In this document: one piece after another, positions 57,657 through 64,000 of the stretch
Position numbering within the stretch: position 1 is the first letter of the stretch
Layout of the letters: the number at the start of each line of letters is the position of its first letter
Assembly: GCA_030425295.1 (NCBI GenBank)
Contig: JAUIAT010000007.1
Span: 51,598-115,597 of the forward strand
Reading direction: 5' to 3'
DNA: 64,000 bases
Source: Gammaproteobacteria bacterium
Lineage (GTDB): Bacteria; Pseudomonadota; Gammaproteobacteria; JAUIAT01
Made by a program: the position numbers and the translations under genes
The notes under the pieces: model-generated
Told to the model about the DNA's origin: nothing
The model's input: the letters and a program-made list of their open reading frames with translations, nothing else
Databases searched by the model: none

Positions 57657-58439
57657 ATGGATTGTAAAATTGCTAATTCACAGCAAAAAATTATTTTTTT
57701 TATTCCACATTTTGATGATGAGTTGTTCCTTCTACCTTTACTCAAAAAATATAAAGGTTTTTCCAAGAATTGGATTTTTGTTTATCTGACTAATTCTTCT
57801 TTAAAAGATAATGATATTTATTCAAAGAGAGAATCCGAAAGTGAGAGATTTTTTAAAAAATTAGGAATAGAAGCTAGATCTATACAGCTTGGGAAAATTC
57901 TAAATATATACGACTGTGAATTATCATATAACTTGATGGATGCCCTTTGTTATATCAAAGAAACTCTATCTCTAGATGGCAGAATTATTATTGCCCCAGC
58001 TTGGGAAGGCGGTCACCCAGATCACGACGCAGCGTATTTATTAGCTTCTGCAATTTCTAGAGAAGTGAACATAAGTTCATATGTCTACCCTACCTACAAT
58101 GGAAGGGGTAAGAAGGGTAAATTTTTTAATGTTTTTGATAAATTATCTGACCAAAAAGTTATATTTGAGGTAAATGTCTCATTTCTTCAGTCATTTGAAT
58201 ATTTCTTTTTGGCCTTTACTTGTTTCCCATCTCAATTAGGGTCTTGGGTTGGTTTGGCACCTGTAGGCTTCTATAGTTTAATGCGTAAAAGTAGATGGTT
58301 TTTGTATCGTCAGGGTCTTTCTCAATTGGTTAGGCCTCACTCAGGAGATCTATCTTATGAGAGATTTGGAAGAATCAGTTGGGAAGATTTTGTTTCTTCT
58401 ATAGAAAAGGATTTTGTGGGTCTTTTGGGGTATTGCTAA
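57657..58439 (+). CDS. PIG-L (LmbE-like) N-acetylglucosamine deacetylase
   Basis: I chose the ATG at 57657 (MDCKIANSQQK, 260 residues) because GGAG lies six bases upstream; an ATG at 57645 is possible. The metal-binding motif PHFDDELFLLPLL and the later GGHPDHDAAYLLA define the LmbE/PIG-L fold, a zinc-dependent deacetylase of N-acetylated sugars. Context points to envelope-glycan modification. Its 3' end overlaps the convergent glycosyltransferase gene by 41 bases. Confidence 0.85.
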   Translation: MDCKIANSQQKIIFFIPHFDDELFLLPLLKKYKGFSKNWIFVYLTNSSLKDNDIYSKRESESERFFKKLGIEARSIQLGKILNIYDCELSYNLMDALCYIKETLSLDGRIIIAPAWEGGHPDHDAAYLLASAISREVNISSYVYPTYNGRGKKGKFFNVFDKLSDQKVIFEVNVSFLQSFEYFFLAFTCFPSQLGSWVGLAPVGFYSLMRKSRWFLYRQGLSQLVRPHSGDLSYERFGRISWEDFVSSIEKDFVGLLGYC

Positions 58440-59364
58440 TGTCATAATTTAAAAATGATATTAACAATTGGAAACCAATTATAATTGGAAGGGCTGACAG
58501 CATTACTGTCCCTGAAGGAGTTGCAACGCCTTTTGTAGCGTTATGTTGCCACTGATATATACCAAATATTAATCCCCAGCTAATAAGTGGTATTCCGCAC
58601 AATAATGCAATAGAGGCAATAGAGAAGTCTCTAACGTAATAGTTATAACCAATTCTTTTTATGAATCTCTTGAGGTGTTTGGGTGGAAACTGTAATAAGG
58701 TATTCCAGTTGCTTAAGTTGCTTTCTTCGTCATTGTATATAGCATTTATTGGAATATCTTTAACTGCGGCTCGTATGGTATTTAGGCGAAATAGCATGTC
58801 AGTTTCAAAGAAGTATCTCTCATCTACTTTTTCTAACTGGAGCCAAGGTATAAGTTTACAGTGTATGGCTGTGAAACCATTGGTTGGATCAAATATATTC
58901 CAATAACCTGTGGATAGCTTGGTTAAAAATGATAGGCCAATATTTCCAACTTTTCTGATAAATGGCATTTGCGAAAATGTGCCTCTCGAGAAAAATCTAT
59001 TACCTTTTGTATAGTCTGCTTGTCCTTCGAGAATAGGATTGATTAATTTTTTAATGTGCCCCGGATCCATTTGTCCATCACCATCAATCTTTACGGCTAT
59101 GTCGCAATTTATTTTTGATGCATGAAGATATCCTGTTATTACAGCCCCGCCAACCCCTTTGTTTTTTTCATGGTATATAACTTTTAATTTTTTAGAGTTA
59201 ACGGTGTTTTTAATATATTGACCTGATTTCTCTGGGCATTTGTCGTCTACGCATATTATTTGACTGACAAAATCAGGTATCTTATTGATTACATCTATAA
59301 CTTTGTTTTTAACTTTGTAGCAGGGGATGACCACGCAGACTTTAGGGCTATCTATTTTTGGCAT
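58399..59364 (-). CDS. Family 2 glycosyltransferase with C-terminal membrane segments
   Basis: The 321-residue protein begins VCVVIPCYKVKNKVIDVINK and has the GT-A metal motifs IICVDDKCPE and AVKIDGDGQMDPGHI. DETDMLFR-like FFETDMLFRLNTIRA follows, as in dolichol-phosphate mannose synthase-type enzymes. Two hydrophobic segments near the C-terminus would anchor it. It probably attaches a sugar to polyprenyl phosphate. It overlaps the upstream membrane-protein gene by 17 bases. Confidence 0.88.
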   Translation of the reverse strand: MPKIDSPKVCVVIPCYKVKNKVIDVINKIPDFVSQIICVDDKCPEKSGQYIKNTVNSKKLKVIYHEKNKGVGGAVITGYLHASKINCDIAVKIDGDGQMDPGHIKKLINPILEGQADYTKGNRFFSRGTFSQMPFIRKVGNIGLSFLTKLSTGYWNIFDPTNGFTAIHCKLIPWLQLEKVDERYFFETDMLFRLNTIRAAVKDIPINAIYNDEESNLSNWNTLLQFPPKHLKRFIKRIGYNYYVRDFSIASIALLCGIPLISWGLIFGIYQWQHNATKGVATPSGTVMLSALPIIIGFQLLISFLNYDISNTPKDPQNPFL

Positions 59365-60493
59365 GATTTTTCCTTTGCGATTGAAGATATTCTGAAATGC
59401 TTATTGATCCTAAAATTAAAATAAATGGCAGTACTGTTATTCTGTATCTAAAGTCATAGTCTATGATGGTTAATGTGTGAAATAACCAATATCCAATGAC
59501 AATTAATAGTGTAAATAAATAAAAGCTCTTAAATCTTTTGACATGTTTTGCTAGGACAACGCTTGTAAAACCGACCAAGTAAGCTGGAGTAAGACTTAAA
59601 TAGTTTGCCATGCTATGTAACCTAGAGTATCCATCCAAGCTTATGGCCCAAAAGTAAATCAATCTTTTTATATATAAATGCAATATGAAAAAATGAGTTG
59701 ATAGTGGAGTGTCATATAAGTGCCTATCTATTATTACTATTCCCTTTGTTCTGTTATTTAAAAAGCCATAAAGCTTTTCGGTTTCAGATGAAAATGCGGA
59801 TAAAAAACCACTGAAAACTAAAAAAGATGCTACAGAAATAAAACCTATAGTCATTATTGTCAATTTCTTCTTTTGGCTTATAGGGTATTGATAAAATAAC
59901 AAACTTAGACAAAGTCCGATGTATGGATAATTTGTTGGCCTGGAAAATGCAAATATAACAAGTGGCACTAATATAAAGAAATCTTTGGGCTGTACTTCTT
60001 GTGAATCCCACCTTAAAGCAATTTTTATCAGGTAGTAGTTACATATAATTATTAAGCTGAGGTTAGATGAATCTGATAAAAGATATATGGACCATTGGAA
60101 AATTTCCATTGTAATGCAACTTATTAAAATCAATATTAAAGCTATGTTTTTATCAAGGTTAAATAGTCTAAATGTTTTGTATAAAAAAATGTTAGCAAGA
60201 CCTAAGAGCAGTATTTGAAATAAGACAATTGAGTAGTTTGTGGGAATCGTTTTAAAAGATATAATCTGACAAAAACTTATTATTGTTGGGTAAAATAAAT
60301 ACCCCCAGTTTTTAAAGCTGCTAAAAATTTTGCCAAATTTAAGACTTGCTATATTGTCAGCGATATTAATATATTCTTTGCTGTCAAAACCATATTTAAT
60401 ACCTTTCATCTTCAGGTAAAAACAGCATAGTGAGACGGTTATAAAAAGGATTATTAAATAAATATTTTTTTCGTTATTGAGGGCTTTGAACAA
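59348..60493 (-). CDS. Multi-pass membrane protein, probable GT39/PMT-like glycosyltransferase
   Basis: The 381-residue protein has about ten hydrophobic segments. The first periplasmic-loop region holds GFDSKEYINIADNIASLKFG, where GT-C enzymes keep an acidic catalytic residue. It could use the lipid-linked sugar made by the adjoining GT2 enzyme. Specificity is unknown. It lies between asnB and the GT2 gene in one operon. Confidence 0.65.
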   Translation of the reverse strand: MFKALNNEKNIYLIILFITVSLCCFYLKMKGIKYGFDSKEYINIADNIASLKFGKIFSSFKNWGYLFYPTIISFCQIISFKTIPTNYSIVLFQILLLGLANIFLYKTFRLFNLDKNIALILILISCITMEIFQWSIYLLSDSSNLSLIIICNYYLIKIALRWDSQEVQPKDFFILVPLVIFAFSRPTNYPYIGLCLSLLFYQYPISQKKKLTIMTIGFISVASFLVFSGFLSAFSSETEKLYGFLNNRTKGIVIIDRHLYDTPLSTHFFILHLYIKRLIYFWAISLDGYSRLHSMANYLSLTPAYLVGFTSVVLAKHVKRFKSFYLFTLLIVIGYWLFHTLTIIDYDFRYRITVLPFILILGSISISEYLQSQRKNHAKNR

Positions 60494-60505
60494 TTTTAAC
60501 TTCCC

Positions 60506-62371
60506 TTATTTCTGCCAACTTTGAAACATCAAAACATTCCATAAAAATGCTGACCAATTACGTTTGCCAGACTGATGTTCTAACCAGTATTTGTTTATTA
60601 AATCGTAATTTAGCAGATCATTTTTTTTAATATTGTCAGACGATAATAAATCAGATGCCCAAGAATTTAAATCTTTTCTGAGCCACTCGGCAATAGGGAC
60701 TCCAAAACCCATCTTGGGGCGATCAATTATATTCTTTGGGACATGTTTATACAGAATTTGACGAAGAGGGTCTTTATTGCCAAAATTTTTAAATCTTGTT
60801 TGATATGGCATTCGCCAAACGTATTCAACGACATTATGATCTAGAAGTGGTACGCGTGCTTCAAGGCTTGCATGCATGGATGCCCTATCGACTTTTGTGA
60901 GAATGTCATTAGGTAAGTAATTTATAAAGTCATGAAACTGCATGTCAGTTGGATATATGACTTCAATATTATGTTGGTTTTGCCTAATATTATCTTTAAG
61001 AATTTTTTGTTTTTTTGGCAAAACTATTTGCTTTAAAAGGTTTTCATAAAGCTCGGTTTTGTTTTTATAAGGTAATAGTTGTGCAAGTTTTAATGCTCGA
61101 TCATTTTTAGTTATTAGTTTTGCAATATGTGGGATTGAGAATCTGATTTTACTTGGCACCCAAGAGCTTAAATCATAAATTTTATTTGCCCATTGGTATC
61201 TTGTATAGCCACCAAATAACTCATCACCTCCATCACCAGAAAGTGCGACTGTTACGTGCTGTTTTGCTAATTTTGATACTAAAAAGGTAGGAATTTGTGA
61301 TGAGTCACCAAATGGCTCGTCGAACATGTTGGGTAGTTCTGGAATTACATTCAGCGCATCCTGCATGGACACATAAAACTCAGTGTGATCAGTGCCTAAG
61401 TGATTTGCGACTTTTTTGGCATGCTCTGCCTCATTGAATTTGTTCTCAGAAAACCCAATTGAAAAAGTTTTAATTGGTTTATTACTTTGTGATTGCATGA
61501 GGCTGACGACAAGAGATGAATCAATTCCTCCAGATAAAAAAGCACCAAGGGGGACGTCTGCAATCATGCGTTTTTTAACTGATGATTTTAGAATATCTTC
61601 GAGCTTTAAGATTATTTCTGCTTCTGATCCTTCGAGAGGTTTTTCTTGCGCTGATTCTTTGATTTTTCGTAGAGACCAATACTTTTTGCTGATGATGCCA
61701 TCTTTTGGTTTCTTGTTTGTGTCGATTTCGATGTAGGTACCTGGCATTAATTTGAAAACAGCATCATAAATACTGTGAGGTGCTGAAACATACCCATATT
61801 CCAAAAATTGCTGTAAGGAGGCTTTGTCTATTTTGTTTTTAAATGCGCTGTGTCTGGTTAAACTTTTTAATTCTGAGCCAAAAGCTAATAGGTTGGGTGA
61901 AAGCCAGCCAAAATATAGTGGTTTAATGCCAACTCGGTCACGAGCAATAGTTAGTTTTTTGTCTTTGTTGTCCCAAGCAGCGAAGGCAAACATGCCATTG
62001 ATTGTGTTTAGAGTTTTTTCAATTCCATAATGTTCAATCGAGGCTAGTAAGACTTCGGTATCGGAGTTGCTTTTAAATTCGTAATTTTTAGTTAGAGATG
62101 TGCGAATTTGATGGTGATTATAGATTTCACCATTGTAGACAATTACAAATCGGCCTGAATTGCTAATCATCGGTTGGCGGCCGTGATTAGATGTATCGAT
62201 AATTGAAAGGCGGCGATGGCCAAGTCCAACCCCATATTCTAGAGAACTCCATATTCCGCAGTCATCTGGGCCGCGGTGGGTTAGGCTGTTTGTCATACGG
62301 TTGAGATCAGACTCGAGAGATTTTTTTGGTGTGGATTTGGTAAAGTCGATAAGTCCTGTTATGCCGCACAT
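60506..62371 (-). CDS. asnB: Glutamine-hydrolysing asparagine synthase-type amidotransferase
   Basis: The 621-residue protein starts MCGITGLIDF, with Cys2 as the glutaminase nucleophile. It continues with a class II amidotransferase domain (LTHRGPDDCGIW, VYNGEIYNH) and a synthetase domain with the ATP pyrophosphatase loop AFLSGGIDSSLVVSLM near residue 260. In glycan clusters AsnB-like enzymes often amidate sugar acids rather than make free asparagine. Here it leads an operon with two glycosyltransferases, so such a role is plausible. Confidence 0.85.
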   Translation of the reverse strand: MCGITGLIDFTKSTPKKSLESDLNRMTNSLTHRGPDDCGIWSSLEYGVGLGHRRLSIIDTSNHGRQPMISNSGRFVIVYNGEIYNHHQIRTSLTKNYEFKSNSDTEVLLASIEHYGIEKTLNTINGMFAFAAWDNKDKKLTIARDRVGIKPLYFGWLSPNLLAFGSELKSLTRHSAFKNKIDKASLQQFLEYGYVSAPHSIYDAVFKLMPGTYIEIDTNKKPKDGIISKKYWSLRKIKESAQEKPLEGSEAEIILKLEDILKSSVKKRMIADVPLGAFLSGGIDSSLVVSLMQSQSNKPIKTFSIGFSENKFNEAEHAKKVANHLGTDHTEFYVSMQDALNVIPELPNMFDEPFGDSSQIPTFLVSKLAKQHVTVALSGDGGDELFGGYTRYQWANKIYDLSSWVPSKIRFSIPHIAKLITKNDRALKLAQLLPYKNKTELYENLLKQIVLPKKQKILKDNIRQNQHNIEVIYPTDMQFHDFINYLPNDILTKVDRASMHASLEARVPLLDHNVVEYVWRMPYQTRFKNFGNKDPLRQILYKHVPKNIIDRPKMGFGVPIAEWLRKDLNSWASDLLSSDNIKKNDLLNYDLINKYWLEHQSGKRNWSAFLWNVLMFQSWQK

Positions 62372-62708
62372 GATTATTTCCTTATGGCTTTAGGGGATGA
62401 TGCTTAGCATACCTGAGTTATTCTTGTTTTTGGAGTAATGGGTTTGTTTTTGCTTCAGATCCCTCGGCTACGCTCGGGATGACTATTGTGGGAAAAGTCA
62501 TCCCGAGCGTAGCCGAGGGATCTAACCTTGTCGCTTATTGAGTTTTGCCATAGTTGAATGAAATGGAGTTGATTTGCCGTTTTTTGAGTTGCAGCTAAAG
62601 TATTATCTTTTTAATGCGCTATGATCGTAATCCAATTTTTGTTGTTGTTAAGTTATGATATTTGATTATAATGCTTTGATAGCTATGGATTGTTAATGGA
62701 GCGCCAGC
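62372..62708. repeat. Intergenic region with a perfect 28-bp inverted repeat (62457-62484 and 62496-62523)
   Basis: The left arm begins AGATCCCTCGGCTACGCTCG and the right arm ends CGAGCGTAGCCGAGGGATCT, with an 11-base spacer. No T-run follows. It separates the divergent asnB and Wzz operons and may be a palindromic repeat related in theme (GTCATCCC) to the other elements. Promoters for both operons should also lie here. I see no gene. Confidence 0.75.
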
Positions 62709-63575
62709 ATGAGTCAGCAAAAGGATAATTCTCGGAAAAATCAAGATGATTTGACTATCTGGGATTTTGTTGTAGCGATTAAAAACTGGTGGTGGTTATC
62801 CTTAATAATTTTCTTTTGTTTTTTTTCTTTTGGCGTTTATAAGTTTTTTCACCTGCCAAAAGTTCAGTATAGTCATACTTTTTCTCAGTCTTATCAGTTA
62901 GCTCATTATCAAAATAATGCTGGAGTTGATTTACCTCTACAGTCTATTGATTTAGTTGTAGCTAGAATTCAAGGCGTGTTTTGGCCACAAGCAATCAAGA
63001 GGTTTAATGAGAGTCATCACGAAAAGCTTAGTGCAGGTAACATAAAGGTTACTAAGTTAAGCCCTTCGATTATTTCTGTGCAAGTTGAAAAAACTGATTT
63101 TGATAGAAATCAATTACATGATGCTTACAAACAAGTTTTTCTTAATTTAGAAGCTTTGATTCAGTCTTATCAGGATAGATCCTTGAGTACTAGAAATAAT
63201 CTTTTAACCTCTGAAGTGTCATCAATAGAATCTAGAGTAAAATTGATGTCAGAAATTGAAAAAAAGGTTTTGAAGGCTGAAGATAATAAAAATAATTCTA
63301 TGACGATGATTAATAGGTTGCTTTCAGAAGATCAAACTATTCAGTTACTAGACAAGATGGGAGCAATAAAATCTCAGATTAACTCTCTAGAAAATGCTAT
63401 TGCTTTGGGAGTTTTACAATCTGAATCTCACAGGGTTGGGGTGGAAAAAATAAATCCAATTTTATTATGGTCGGTTGTTGGATTGATTTTTTCTTTACTT
63501 TTAGCAATGATAGCAGAGATTTTCCATAATAGTTATTTGTCTTTTAAACTCCGAGATCAGGGATTAGGTGCTTAG
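62709..63575 (+). CDS. Wzz-like polysaccharide chain-length determinant
   Basis: The 288-residue protein has the co-polymerase layout: an N-terminal membrane segment (WWWLSLIIFFCFFSFGVYKFF), a periplasmic, mostly helical region (about 50-260) and a C-terminal membrane segment (LLWSVVGLIFSLLLAMIAEIF). Wzz proteins set the number of repeat units in O antigen or capsule. The usual proline-rich C-terminal motif is not evident, so it is a divergent member. GGAG precedes the start. It ends on the base before the epimerase start. Confidence 0.75.
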   Translation: MSQQKDNSRKNQDDLTIWDFVVAIKNWWWLSLIIFFCFFSFGVYKFFHLPKVQYSHTFSQSYQLAHYQNNAGVDLPLQSIDLVVARIQGVFWPQAIKRFNESHHEKLSAGNIKVTKLSPSIISVQVEKTDFDRNQLHDAYKQVFLNLEALIQSYQDRSLSTRNNLLTSEVSSIESRVKLMSEIEKKVLKAEDNKNNSMTMINRLLSEDQTIQLLDKMGAIKSQINSLENAIALGVLQSESHRVGVEKINPILLWSVVGLIFSLLLAMIAEIFHNSYLSFKLRDQGLGA

Positions 63576-64000
63576 ATGATTTTAGTTACAGGTGCGGCAG
63601 GATTTATTGGTTCACATGTTACAAAAGCTTTGTTAGCTCGCGGCGAGAAAGTTTTAGGCCTTGATAACTTAAATAATTATTATGATGTGAGCCTAAAAGA
63701 GGCGCGCCTGGGTTTATTTGAAAACCATCCAAATTTTGAATTTATAAAAATGGATGTTGCTGATACAAAGGGTATCGAAAATTTATTCCAAAACTATGAA
63801 ATAAAGAAAGTTGTCCATTTGGCGGCTCAGGCAGGAGTTAGATATTCGCTTGAAAACCCACATAGTTATGTTCAATCTAATCTTGTTGGATTCATGAATA
63901 TTCTCGAGGGTTGTCGTCATAATAAAATTGAGCATTTAGTTTATGCCTCGTCTAGCTCTGTGTATGGTGCTAACACTAAATATCCGTTTTCTGAGCGTGA
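63576..64000 (+). CDS. NAD-dependent sugar epimerase, UDP-glucuronate 4-epimerase-like (3' end cut off by window)
   Basis: The first 141 residues are present. They hold the NAD-binding MILVTGAAGFIGSHVTKALL, LDNLNNYYDVSLKEARL, VVHLAAQAGVRYSLENPHSY and the catalytic-serine strand YASSSSVYGANTKYPF. The DNLNNYYD and QAGVRYS segments are typical of UDP-glucuronate 4-epimerases (LspL/CapI). The YxxxK motif lies beyond the window. It follows the Wzz-like gene with no gap. Confidence 0.9.
   Translation, partial: MILVTGAAGFIGSHVTKALLARGEKVLGLDNLNNYYDVSLKEARLGLFENHPNFEFIKMDVADTKGIENLFQNYEIKKVVHLAAQAGVRYSLENPHSYVQSNLVGFMNILEGCRHNKIEHLVYASSSSVYGANTKYPFSER

Overview
The window looks like a chromosomal segment of an AT-rich gammaproteobacterium with a host-associated, Legionellales/Coxiella-like lifestyle. 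The evidence is twofold. Housekeeping genes occur in gammaproteobacterial order (ubiE-ubiJ, prs/ispE/lolB, hemA-prfA-prmC, secA-mutT). Interspersed with them are many genes with eukaryote-like domains typical of secreted effectors: ankyrin repeats, F-box-like segments, a Ser/Thr kinase, a PARP-type ADP-ribosyltransferase, a calpain-type protease and a sterol-reductase-like flavoprotein. No secretion system lies in the window, so effector status is inferred. The species was not identified.

Layout. 1-6.3 kb: partial oxyR, an orphan gene, two tandem paralogues with a putative papain-like protease domain plus ankyrin repeats, and a DHCR24-like flavoprotein. 6.5-17 kb: core genes yjdM, rsmE, ubiJ, ubiE, ada, engB, ispA, xseB, prs, tRNA-Gln, ispE and lolB, with one unrecognised membrane-protein gene wedged between lolB and ispE. 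17-34.9 kb: an accessory island exactly between lolB and hemA, which are divergent neighbours in E. coli. It carries a tankyrase-like PARP, a kinase, F-box/ankyrin genes and remnants, a transposon ATPase remnant, a resolvase, a type IC-like restriction-modification system of different base composition, a DUF4209 protein and an aminoglycoside-kinase homologue. 34.9-42.5 kb: hemA, prfA, prmC, a ZIP transporter, mutT, secA and a DciA-like gene. 42.5-43.9 kb: a putative Ulp1/YopJ-like protease. 44-64 kb: an envelope-glycan region with a flippase, UbiA-type prenyltransferase, glycosyltransferases, GtrA, a FemAB-like protein, a PIG-L deacetylase, AsnB, Wzz and a sugar epimerase. It also holds PAPS synthesis/turnover genes (sat-cysC fusion, cysQ, DUF2061), and a calpain-like protein is embedded in it.

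Repeats. A composite palindromic element of about 60 bp recurs at 22.06, 33.01, 37.28 and 52.43 kb, and the 37.28 kb copy forms part of the prmC reading frame. A 12-bp motif, TAGGGTCTGTTG, occurs exactly four times and once more with a mismatch; two copies bound an 88-bp MITE-like unit. The strongest leads for something new are the tankyrase-like PARP with a cysteine cluster at the tankyrase zinc position, the calpain-like protein, the paired protease-ankyrin proteins, and the palindromic element inside prmC.
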